From the NCBI GenBank assembly GCA_037045265.1, contig JBAOHV010000036.1, positions 1 through 64,000 of the forward strand: DNA of 64,000 bases, in the 5' to 3' direction. Shown piece by piece: positions 17,568 to 26,495 of this stretch. A program made the position numbers and the translations under genes. The DNA is from JBAOHV01 sp037045265. Lineage in GTDB: Bacteria; Actinomycetota; Acidimicrobiia; Acidimicrobiales; Microtrichaceae. Each line of letters opens with the position of its first letter. Position 1 is the first letter of the stretch. The notes under the pieces were generated by a model. It was given only the letters and a program-made list of their open reading frames with translations, had not been told where the DNA came from and did not search any database.

Positions 17568-19320
17568 CTACCAGTACTCCTCGTAGTGGACGTTGCCGCG
17601 CTCCTTGCGGTGATCCAACGTGAAGCCCCGCTCCGCGAGCAGCTGCACCACACCCACCGTCTCGGGGTAGATGACCTCGCCGCCGTCACCCTCCTCCGGC
17701 AGCCCGATCATCGACGGGTTGCCGCACAGGAACACGTGGGTGTTGGAGGGGTCGAGCTCCACGCCGTACTCGGCACCGAACACGTCGTCACGGATCAGGT
17801 CCTGGAGGTAGCGCTTGGGGATGTCCGCCTCACGCGTCGGCTGGGGAAAGTAGTGGTAGTTCCCGTAGCGCTTCTCGAGCTGTCGGTGCTTGTCCAGGTA
17901 GCCCAGGTCAGCCCACTCACGCACCGACACCGCCGACACGATCGGACCGTGGTGTCCTTTGCGCAACAGCTCGGTGACCATGGCGTTCTGCGGCGCCTCG
18001 CCCGTCCCGGTGGACAGGAAGATCACGGTGTCCGCGGGGTCTATGACCGGTGCGAGCGTGTAGCGCCCGGCAACCTTGGGCCCCAGGTAGATGCGGTCGC
18101 CAGGCTTCTTGAGCGCCAGGCGCGGGGTCAGGCCCGGGACGTTGTCCGGGGTCGGCGGCACCAGCACTATGTAGAACTCGAGCTCGCCTGCTCCCCCTTC
18201 GTCGGCCAGATAGCCGTGCTCGTCGAAGATGCGATGACTGATCGAGTACGACCGCCGAACGAGCTTGTCCCAGCGCTCGTCGATGTTGGACTCCATCGCG
18301 TCGTCGACGCGGTCCTCCCAGTACCCCAACCCAAGCGACGCGTACTGGCCCGGAAGGTGCGACACAGAACCGTGGTCCGGTTTCACACGCAGCACCCACA
18401 GGTCCGAGTGAGTGGGTTCGAAGTGGGTGATCGTGGCGTTGTAGTGCTCGTCACGCAGCTCGTCGATCACACCGGGAACACCGTGGCGGCTCCATGCCGA
18501 AGGTTCCGGAGCGGGGATTGCGGCCGTGGGGAACACGGCGGAGACCAGCTCACGGCCGATCGAGGCACCCGTGGCGCTGGGAACCCCCTCCGGGGTCTCG
18601 GAGTCGCTGCCCAGGAACCAGATCCTGGCGGTGCCCAGCGCTGCCTCGGTCGCCCCGACGAGGGAGGGGGCGACAGTGCGGCGACCGGAGGAGAACACGA
18701 CGTGGTCGAACTGGAGGTCGGGTGTGCGGCGATCGTTGAAGTACGCCATCGGGTAGCCGTCGACGTCTCCGACCTGGTGGGGCTTGGACGAGTAGAGCAG
18801 CGTCGCTGCGGCGCTCGCGCTCAAGATCGCTGAGCAGCCGCGCCCCGACGGGTGACAGACGTCGGGGGTTCATGCCTCCTGCTGCCAGGACCACACCGGC
18901 GCCCAGGTCCGCCAGCTGCACCGTCAGCTCGACCGCATGATCCGTGTACCCGACGACCAGGACGTCGACGTCGTTCGCGGGGGTCGGGATCTCGTCCAGG
19001 TGGACCCGGTCGCTGGTCTGGGTCGGTACCGGCGGCGTCCACCCGTCCACGGCGTCACGTAGCGCAACGAGCACTGCTCGACCACGGAGGGTCTGACGCT
19101 TGGTGGTGACGACCAGGTCTTCGCCGTCAAGGTCGACCGACGTGACCGTCTCGCCGTAGGACACCTCGAGTCCGTATTCGCCCGCCACTCCAGGCAACGC
19201 CAGCGTGCTGCCCTCTTCGAGGACGGTGACCCGCTCGAGGCCGCTCTCTCGTGCGAACACTGCGGCGGACAGACCACCGGCGTTGCCACCGATGACGATG
19301 AGGTCGTTCGATTCGGGCAT
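17568..19320 (-). CDS. Thioredoxin-reductase-like domain fused to ferredoxin-NADP reductase, one frameshift
   Basis: A two-part flavoprotein of about 583 residues. The first 320 residues form a pyridine-nucleotide oxidoreductase fold of the thioredoxin reductase kind: LIVIGGNAGGLSAA at the FAD site, a second nucleotide unit near VLVVGYTDHAVELT, but no CxxC. The rest is a bacterial Fpr-type reductase: RRSYSISH (flavin), FLSTGTGEAPQNAM (NADP), FLCGNPSMIG and a C-terminal aromatic tail EEYW. An extra base near 18828 separates the two reading frames; removing it gives LSDLE-ASAAATLLYSSKP and a length that is a multiple of three. It would pass electrons between NADPH and a ferredoxin or flavodoxin; the role of the first domain is unclear. 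Confidence 0.8.
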
Positions 19321-19450
19321 CGGGGAAAGCTAACGGTCCGTGGCCCGCCTGCTCCAACCGCCGGGCACGGCTGAGATTGCAGTGGTAGACCCGTCGAGGT
19401 TCACTGCGATGGGCAGGGATGTGGGCTGGGAGAACGACTGGAGGTGCATC

Positions 19451-20065
19451 GTGGCCAAGAAGGTTCTGGTGCGCGCTGCGGCGGTGCTGATCGTGCTCGG
19501 CCCGGTCGCGATCGTCGGAGGCTGCACCGACAGCTCCGACGACGGGCAACCGGGTGCTGCGGCCTCCGGCTCGTCCGCCACGGATGATTCCGATGCTTCG
19601 ACGCCGGTCCCAGCGGCGGTGTCGACGACCGTCGACGACCTCGTTGCTGCCGGCCGAGCTGCACGGGCTCTGATCCCAGGCTCCATCGTGGTCGACCTGG
19701 ACCACGAGCTCCCCGGCGACTACTGGGAGGTGGAGCTGCTCGACCCCGACGGTTCAGTTCAGGAGGCGAAGGTGAGCGCCGACGGATCGCGGGTGATCGA
19801 GGGGCCGACACCGCAGGCCGACAGCGATGCTGACGTGTCGCAACTGCGAGGGCTGCTGGCGAAGGCAACGGTCGACTTCGAAGCTGCCGCCCGTACCATC
19901 GAGTCGCGCTACCCCGACAGCATCATCACCGAGCTCGGTCTCGACGACTCCGGAGACCGGGTCGTCTGGGAGGCTGACGTGGTGGACGCCGACGGCACGA
20001 GCCACGAGATGGCGGTAGATGCGAGGACCGGGGAGATCCTCAGCGACGGAGTACACGGCCGCTGA
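19451..20065 (+). CDS. PepSY-domain lipoprotein
   Basis: A 204-residue surface lipoprotein: signal VAKKVLVRAAAVLIVLGP ending IVGGC, an acidic Ser/Asp/Thr linker, then two PepSY-like repeats (GSIVVDLDHELPGDYWEVELLD and YPDSIITELGLDDSGDRVVW with DARTGEIL). PepSY domains often bind or inhibit peptidases outside the cell; the target is unknown. GTG at 19451 is chosen because GGAGGTGC stands just before it and the signal peptide starts there. Divergent from the reductase fusion. The stop codon lies inside a short tandem repeat. Confidence 0.75.
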   Translation: MAKKVLVRAAAVLIVLGPVAIVGGCTDSSDDGQPGAAASGSSATDDSDASTPVPAAVSTTVDDLVAAGRAARALIPGSIVVDLDHELPGDYWEVELLDPDGSVQEAKVSADGSRVIEGPTPQADSDADVSQLRGLLAKATVDFEAAARTIESRYPDSIITELGLDDSGDRVVWEADVVDADGTSHEMAVDARTGEILSDGVHGR

Positions 20066-20101
20066 ACCGGCCTGACACTGAACCGGCCTGACGCTGAACC
20101 G
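20062..20101. repeat. 16-bp tandem repeat at the end of the PepSY gene
   Basis: The unit CTGAACCGGCCTGACA (last base A or G) occurs twice in full and once as eight bases, beginning with the stop codon of the PepSY gene. It fills the 41-base gap to the convergent glutamate decarboxylase gene. Confidence 0.75.
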
Positions 20102-20106
20102 TGTTG

Positions 20107-21520
20107 TCAGTGACGGAAGTGCGAACCTGTCTCCTGCGCACGAGGCATCGGTGCATCCAGACCGTCGAGGAACTCGATCTCGGTCTCGATGTCGGTGAGC
20201 AGCGACGTCGCCAGATCGCGGCTCAGGCCCAGGCGCACGACGATGCGCTGCAGCGTCATGTCACCCAGGTCGTCGGCCATCGGATAGGCGGGCACCAACC
20301 AGCCCTTCATCCGTAGCCGGTCAGCCAGGTCGTACAGGGTCCACTTGTCGGTGTAGCCCTGACGCAGACGCCACGCGAACACAGGGATGGTCGACCCGTC
20401 GCTGACCAGCTCGAACGGAGCCATCGCGCCGATCCGACGCGACAGGTACATGGCCACGTCGATGGATCCCTGCTGCACCCTGCGGTAGCCCTCTCGTCCG
20501 AGGCGGAGGAAGTTGTAGTACTGCAGGAGCACCTGGGCTCCGGGTCGCGAGAAGTTGAGCGCGAGGGTCGGCATGTTTCCACCGAGGTAGCTGGCGTAGA
20601 ACACCATGCTCTCGGGGAGCGCCTCGGTGTCCCGCCAGACGATCCAACCGAGTCCCGGATAGACCAGCCCGTACTTGTGGCCAGAGGTGTTGATCGATAC
20701 GACCCGGTCGACGCGGAAGTCCCACTCCAGGTCCGGCTGACAGAACGGGGCGACCATCGCGCCCGATGCACCGTCGACATGGATCTTCACATCGAGCCCG
20801 GTGTTCTCCTGGAGCTCGTCCAGCGCCTCGGCGATCTCGCGCGACCGGCTCGTAGAGGCCGTTGTAGGTGACCCCCATGATGGCGACCACGCCGATCGTG
20901 TTCTCGTCGACGTACTTCTCGATCTCGTGGCCGTCGAAGACCATGTGCTCCTCGGTGCACGGCACCCAGCGCGGCTCGACCTCGAAGTAGTTGAGGAACT
21001 TCTCCCAGCAGACCTGCACCGCGGACGACAGCACCAGGTTGGGCTTGTCGGCGGGCTTGCCCTCGGCCTCACGACGGTGCTGCCAGTGCCGCTTGAGGGC
21101 GAGCCCTCCGAGCATGCACGCCTCGGAAGAGCCGATGGTCGAGGTTCCGATCGCGTTGTCGATGTCAGGGCAGTTCCACAGATCGGCGATGATCCGCCAG
21201 CAGCGGTCCTCGATCGCTGCGGTCTGCGGGTACTCGTCCTTGTCGATCATGTTCTTGTCGTACGTCTCGGAGTAGAGGCGTCTCGCCTCGTCGTCCATCC
21301 ACGTCGTCACGAACGTCGCCAGGTTCAGCCGTGCGTTGCCGTCGAGCATCGCCTCGTCGTGCACGATCTGGTAGGCGGTCTCGGGCAGCCGGGCTCCGTC
21401 AGGGATCGTGAACTTCGGAAGGACCGAATCCTCCCCCGGTCGGAGGAAAACTGTGTCGAGCGAGATCGTCTCCTCGACGTTGGTGTCCTGGCGGGCAGCG
21501 GAGTGTTTCGGCTTCGACAT
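20107..21520 (-). CDS. gadB: Glutamate decarboxylase, one frameshift
   Basis: A PLP enzyme that turns glutamate into GABA and CO2, using a proton. The group II decarboxylase pattern is complete: RLNLATFVTTWMD, GTSTIGSSEACMLGGLALK, VHVDGA-type IHVDGASGAMVAPF, then the PLP lysine in SINTSGHKYGLVYPGLGW. About 470 residues, the usual size. An extra G near 20850 (gtc-G-cgc) shifts the frame between YNGLYEPV and REIAEALDEL. ATG at 21520 follows GAAGG with a good spacer. No GadC antiporter is nearby, so it may act in GABA-linked carbon flow or pH balance together with other transporters. Confidence 0.9.
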
Positions 21521-21644
21521 CGTCAAACCTTCGATCTAGGGACCCGACCGCGGCCCGAGCCACGGACCGAAGTGATCAGTCGTGCACGATAACCCCCACG
21601 CGTCTGCAGTGCGCTCCGTGCCACCCTGTTCGAAGGGGGCGACC

Positions 21645-23151
21645 TCAGCTGTACTCGAGCACCTCGTCGACGACATCGCTGCGGTGCAGGGCCCGGTAGT
21701 CCTTGATGTAGCTCTGGTAGTTACGCCAGGGGTAGCTACGTCCCTGACGCGGGAGGCGATCGTCGGCCCTGGTGATGTAACCGGAGCTCAACCCCATGAG
21801 GTTGCCGTCGGCTGTCTCGCCACCGCGGTTCACCGCGGTGACCCGCTCGGATCCTGTGAGGCGCATGTGGTTGAGCACCCTCGCCATGAAGCCGCATGTC
21901 AGGTCTGACTTGAGCGTCCACGAGGCGTTCGCGTAGCCGATGACCATCGCCATGTTCGGAACTCCGTCGAGCATCGACCCCTTGTAGGTGAGCTTGGTGG
22001 CCGGATCGACCTTGTCGCCGTCGACGAACAGCTCGGTTCCACCACCGATCTGCACGTCGAGGCCGGTGGCGGCGATGATCACGTCCGCTTCCAGCAACTC
22101 TCCTGAACGGAGCTGGATGCCCGTCGGGGTGAACGCCTCGATGTGGTCGGTCTTGATCTCGACCGTGCCCTTGCGGATGGCCTTGAACAGGTCGCCGTCG
22201 GTCACCACGCACAGGCGTTGGTCCCACGGGTCGTAGTTCGGGGTGAAGTGGAGGTCGATGTCGAAGTCGGCGGGCAGCTGCTGTTCGAGTTGCTTGCGTA
22301 GCACCCGCTTCATCAGGCCTGGCGCATTGCGACTGATCTTGTACATGCCGAGCGTCGCCAGGACGTACTGCCAGCGCAGCACGTCACCGCGGAACCGCGC
22401 CGGCAGGGTCCGGCTTAGGACCTTGGTGGGCGGGTTCGTGGTGGGAAGCGAGACCATGTAGGTCGGTGAGCGCTGCAGCATCGTCACGTGTCGGGCTGAC
22501 CCTGGCCAGCTCCGGGACCAGGGTGACCGCGGTCGCGCCGGAGCCGATCACCACGATTCGCTTGTCGGTGAGGTCGGCGTCCTCGGGCCAGGACTGGGGG
22601 TGGATCAGCTGGCCCTGGTACTCGTCCATGCCCTCCCAATCGGGCAGGTAGCCGCGGTCGTAGCGGTAGTAGCCGGTGCACGAGAGGATGAACCCGGCGG
22701 TCACCTCGAGGGTCTCGACCGCCTTGCCGTCGTCGCCGATCCGTTCCGCAGTGACGGTCCAGCGGTTGTCCTCGCTCGACCACTCGGCGCGCACGATGCG
22801 GTGCCGGAAGCGGATCTTCGAATAGCTGTCGTCCTCACGGGCGGTGTCCTCGATGTACTGACGGATCTCCTCGCCGCGACCGATCGTCCGCTCGATCGGC
22901 CAGGGGCGCCACGGGTAGCTGAAGGTGAACATGTCCGAATCGGAGCGGATGCCCGGGTAGCGGAACAGGTCCCAGGTGCCACCGATGCGAGCGCGGCCTT
23001 CGAACACGGCGTAGCGGGCCCAAGGACAGGTGGTCTCGAGGTGGTGGGCGGCGTTGATGCCCGACAGCCCGGCGCCGACGACCAGCACGTCGAGGTGTTC
23101 GTGTTCCACCGCTGCGGGACGGTCCATCTCGGTTGTGGCTGTGTCGGTCAC
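21645..23151 (-). CDS. EthA-like Baeyer-Villiger flavin monooxygenase, one frameshift
   Basis: An FAD/NADPH enzyme that inserts oxygen beside ketones or onto sulfur. It matches mycobacterial EthA block by block: DVLVVGAGLSGINAAHHL, GGTWDLFRYPGIRSDSDM, YQGQLIHPQSWPED (the Baeyer-Villiger fingerprint in its EthA form), VVIGSGATAVTLVPELA, VTMLQRSPTY, NPWDQRLC-like YDPWDQRLC and NASWTLKSDL. About 501 residues. An extra A near 22493 (ccg-A-cac) splits it between ARVSP and HVTMLQRSP. The GTG start overlaps the stop of the PF10118 gene (GTGA), so it is the third gene of the tetR operon. The natural substrate is unknown. Confidence 0.88.
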
Positions 23152-24066
23152 TTGCTGCTCCGATCGGTCGGTTCTCCGCTGGTCCTGGCTGGGCCTGCGA
23201 TGTCGGCGAGCGCGATCCGCCAGTGCTCGATCAGCGCGTCGGTGTTCGTGTCGTCCGGGTGGAAGCCTGGCCTGAGGTACTTCAGCGCTTCCCATAGGAA
23301 CCCGAAGCTGACGAGGCGCTGGCGCACCAGGTTGTGGCGGAACCGACGGCGGTGCTCCGGGGTGATCTTGTGGCGGTCCTCGAAGACCGACCGACCCCAC
23401 TCGACGCCCACGTAGCCGGCGAGTGCGGTCGACGTGACAGCGAAACCTGCGGCGCGAACGGGGTAGCGCCCACCGGAGGCGACCATCACATCGAAGGCGA
23501 CGTTCTTGTGCTCCAGCTCCTCGAGCGCATGCCAGCAGATGAGCGGCTCGACGGCCTCCTGGCCGAAGAGGATCTTGCGGGTGGGCTCGTGGTCGAGAGC
23601 GGTCTCGGCGAGCAGACCGGTGTAGTGCTCGGCTGCGGCTGTGGCTGCGATCGCCAGGCGCCTCGGCTTCATCTTCAGCACCACGATCACAGATGCGGCC
23701 GATCATCCTGTCGGCGCGCACGGTGTTGTAGCCGAGCTCGGCCAAGCGGGCGTTGAGTGTCCGGTGCTCTCGGCTGTGCATGGCCTCCTGACCCGTGAAT
23801 CCCTTGACCTGTGCCTTGAGGGTCGGGTCGTCGGCAACTGCGTCGCGGTGGCGGCGGACCGAGGCGACGAAGAAGTCCTCGCCGTTCGGGAAGACCGCGG
23901 ACAGCGTCGCCAGGAGGTGACTGAAGATCGGGTCGCCCTCGACGATCCAGTCGGTGTCGACGACATCGGGCGCGGTGCGCAGGTGTCGTACGGGGATGTC
24001 GCGTTGGGCCGACGGGCGTGCTTCGGCAACTGCCGAGCTCTCGGGTGCGCTTTCGATCATCGTCAT
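23148..24066 (-). CDS. PF10118-type metal-dependent hydrolase, one frameshift
   Basis: A 305-residue protein of the putative metal-dependent hydrolase family PF10118, common in mycobacteria and relatives next to monooxygenase genes. Metal-ligand-like motifs are seen as GQEAMHSREH (about residue 95) and WHALEELEHKNVAFDV (about residue 180), a ferritin-like Glu/His pattern. An extra T near 23695 separates ADRMIGRI from VIVVLKMKPRRL; removing it restores the length. ATG at 24066 has AGGAGG eight bases upstream. It is the middle gene between tetR (27-base gap) and the monooxygenase (4-base overlap). The reaction is not known. Confidence 0.78.
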
Positions 24067-24093
24067 GTGATGGTCCTCCTGTGACCGTTGTGG

Positions 24094-24715
24094 CTACGAC
24101 TGAATCGCCGGCGAAGCCGTCAGTGCCGCGACTGCCGGGTCGGCGAGATCGCGGATCAGCGCGATGACCTCGTCGGGGTCACCGAATCCGCCGTACCTGG
24201 ACACGGCCGCGCCCTGCACGAGGGTGAACACGACGTTGATCACCCGTGTGGCGGACACTCGGTCGTCGATCTCGGGGGCGAACCACATGAGCAGGTCCAC
24301 GACCGTGCTCTCGAGCCCAGCGGCAACGCCGTGGATCACCGCCCGCAGCTCGTCATCGGTGCGACCCGCGACGATCACCTCGAGCGTCGCGGCGTAGACC
24401 GGCCCGCTGACGATCTCCCACAGCGCGGTCGATCGCCCTGCCATAGGTGCGGTCCGCCTGTGGCACCTGCTCGAACACTTGGGCGAACGCCCTTGCCTGC
24501 TCGGCGAAGAGCTGATCGATCGCCGCGACGACGAGGTCGCGTTTGGTCGGGTAGTGGTGGGTCTGGGCGCCTCGTGAGACGCCCGCGCGGTCGGCGACGA
24601 GCCGAGTGGTGGTGCCGGCGTAGCCGTAGTCGACGAGGCATTCGATGGTCGCCTGCAACAGCGCTCGCTGCGTCGCCGCAGTGCGGTCCTCCTGAGTTCG
24701 CCTGGCGCCCAACAC
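24094..24715 (-). CDS. TetR-family regulator of the EthA-like operon, one frameshift
   Basis: A repressor of about 206 residues. The N-terminal helix-turn-helix is clear (TTTRLVADRAGVSRGAQTHHYPTK, with TetR-type H-Y-P), then the frame breaks near 24432 where an extra C stands in gac-C-gcg. The ligand domain continues as LWEIVSGPVYAATLEVIVAG and FAPEIDDRVSATRVINVVF. GTG start at 24715. It heads the operon with the PF10118 hydrolase and the monooxygenase, like EthR beside EthA but on the same strand. A palindrome ten bases before the start is the likely operator. Confidence 0.82.
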
Positions 24716-24724
24716 ATCTCCTAG

Positions 24725-24742
24725 AAACCGACCCGTTGGTTT
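24725..24742. promoter_or_regulatory. Palindromic operator between tetR and ctaA
   Basis: AAACCGACCCGTTGGTTT is an 18-base palindrome with one mismatch in each half (arms AAACCGAC and GTTGGTTT, 2-base centre). It lies 10 bases before the TetR start and 38 before ctaA, in the only promoter space of both. This is the size and symmetry of TetR-family sites, so autoregulation of the monooxygenase operon is likely; an effect on ctaA is possible. Confidence 0.6.
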
Positions 24743-24779
24743 GTTTTAGGACGACGGCTCCCGAGAATCAAGGAGAACT

Positions 24780-25970
24780 TTGGTCAAGACGTTGAGACAA
24801 ACGACCCTGGCCGCCCGACGAGTGCGCTGCGAGCATCGCCGGGTGATGGTCAGCGCTCCCGACAGATCCGTGATGCGATGGCTGTGCTGCTTCTGTGCGG
24901 TGGTCGCCGCGCTGATCATGTTCGGAGGCTTCGTGCGCCTCACCCGCTCAGGACTGTCGATCGTCGAGTGGGACCCGGTGACCGGCGTGATCCCTCCCAT
25001 CGGCGAGGGCGGGTGGGCGCAGGCGTTCGCCGAGTACCGGCGCTCCCCCGAGTTCCTCAAGGTGAACTCCTCGATGACCCTCGCCGAGTTCCAACAGATC
25101 TACCTGATCGAGTGGCTCCACCGACTGGTGGCGCGCATGGCCGGCTTCGCCTACGCGATTCCGCTCTTCGTGTTCATCGCCCGACGTCGGATTCCGCGCT
25201 GCGACCTGCCGGTCTATCTGGCCATGGGCTCACTGTTCGTGGTCCAGGCGATCGCCGGCTGGGTGATGGTGGCGAGCGGACTCGACGACAGGCCATCGGT
25301 CAGCCACTTCAACCTGACGGTGCATCTGCTGCTCGCGTTCCTGCTCCTGGGGCTGACCCTCTGGGCCGCGCTCGAGCATCGCCAGGGGCTCACCGCTCCG
25401 ACGCACGCGCCTGACGAAGTCCCCGCGAGCGGCACGCGACCACCGCGCTGGTCGACCAGCTCTCGCGTCGTGGCCGGCCTTCTCGCAGTTCTGCTCGTGC
25501 AGATCGCGTACGGCGGCTTCACTGCCGGCCTCAAGGCCGGACACGTATCGGACACCTGGCCACAGATGCTCGGCGCCTACGTTCCGGCGGGCCTCCTTCG
25601 ATCGGCCACGGACCTGGTCGAGTCCCCCGCGACCATCGTGTTCGTCCACCGGTGGTTCGCCTTCGCAACCGCCGCTGCAGCGGTTGTGGCCGCTGTTGTC
25701 GTACGACGCCGCACCGACCCGGCCAGTCGAAGGACCACCACGGCACTCGTTGTGCTCATCGGCGCGCAGATCCTGTTGGGAATCGCAACGGTGCTGAGCT
25801 CGGTGGACACGGCGATCGCACTCGCGCACCAGGCGACCGCCATCGCGCTGTTCAGCGTGACGGTCCTGCTGATGCACCGCTCCCGGTGCCTGGACGGGAT
25901 CGATGTGACCGAACAGCCGACGCCCGGCACCGGCTTCCCTTTCCGAACACATGAAGTCGAGGAGAAGTAG
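24780..25970 (+). CDS. ctaA: Heme A synthase, Cox15/alphaproteobacterial-type CtaA
   Basis: An eight-helix membrane protein that oxidises heme O to heme A for aa3-type cytochrome oxidase. The blocks are those of the Cox15/alphaproteobacterial form: FGGFVRLTRSGLSIVEWDP, VTGVIPP, EFQQIYLIEWLHRLVAR with the heme-ligand His, SHFNLTVHLLLAF, YGGFTAGLKAGHVSDTWP and FVHRWFAFAT, HQATAIALF. The paired-cysteine loop of the Bacillus and common actinobacterial form is not seen. TTG at 24780 is preferred for the AAGGAG just before it; ATG at 24846 is the alternative. No oxidase subunit gene is close. Confidence 0.85.
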   Translation: MVKTLRQTTLAARRVRCEHRRVMVSAPDRSVMRWLCCFCAVVAALIMFGGFVRLTRSGLSIVEWDPVTGVIPPIGEGGWAQAFAEYRRSPEFLKVNSSMTLAEFQQIYLIEWLHRLVARMAGFAYAIPLFVFIARRRIPRCDLPVYLAMGSLFVVQAIAGWVMVASGLDDRPSVSHFNLTVHLLLAFLLLGLTLWAALEHRQGLTAPTHAPDEVPASGTRPPRWSTSSRVVAGLLAVLLVQIAYGGFTAGLKAGHVSDTWPQMLGAYVPAGLLRSATDLVESPATIVFVHRWFAFATAAAAVVAAVVVRRRTDPASRRTTTALVVLIGAQILLGIATVLSSVDTAIALAHQATAIALFSVTVLLMHRSRCLDGIDVTEQPTPGTGFPFRTHEVEEK

Positions 25971-26008
25971 CGTCGACGCGCAGGACAACTCTCACCCGCG
26001 GGGGCACG

Positions 26009-26426
26009 ATGGCGATCACCGTTGGAATCAACCACGTCGCCACGCTGACGACCGACATGGACCTCACGGTCTCCTTCTACGAGAAGGCGTTCGATGCGAC
26101 CGTCACCTTCGAGATGGCCAAGACCGCCGACCACCCATGGATGAAGATCGTCGAGATCGGTGACGGTGCATCGTTGAACGTCTTCGAGGGTCGCGCCCGA
26201 GGAGATCGTCGGCGACCGGATGCGCCAGGGCGGACGCGGGGCGATCGACCACTTCGCGTTCGCTGTCGACTCGCGGGCCACCCTCGAGGCCGTTCGCAGC
26301 CGACTCGTCGATGCCGGGGCGCTCGAGGTCGGCGAGATCCAGACGCTCGGCAACGAGCTGTCGTTGTTCTTCCGTGATCCCGACGGGATGGACCTCGAGG
26401 TCTGCTGCCCGGCGAACTCGCAGTAG
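26009..26426 (+). CDS. VOC (glyoxalase/bleomycin resistance) family protein, one frameshift
   Basis: A 138-residue metal-dependent VOC fold: first half VGINHVATLTTDMDLTVSFYEKAF and MKIVEIGDGASLNVFEG, second half AIDHFAFAVDSRATLEAVRSRL and FFRDPDGMDLEVCC. The two halves supply His (NHVA), His (DHFA) and Glu (LEV), the usual metal ligands. The pairing of HxA with IDHFAF resembles epimerase or dioxygenase members. An extra C near 26194 shifts the frame between VFEG and APEEIVGDRMRQ. It stands between ctaA and the phosphotransferase gene on the same strand. Substrate unknown. Confidence 0.8.
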
Positions 26427-26495
26427 ACCGCACAGGAAGGTCCGAGCAGATCCTTTCGCTGGGGAACTATTCCGTTCAGAATCGGGTTCACGAAC

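Noticed and set aside
20062..20101. CRISPR-like array
   Set aside because: Units are contiguous without spacers and no cas gene is present; the same holds for the repeats at 50721-50766.
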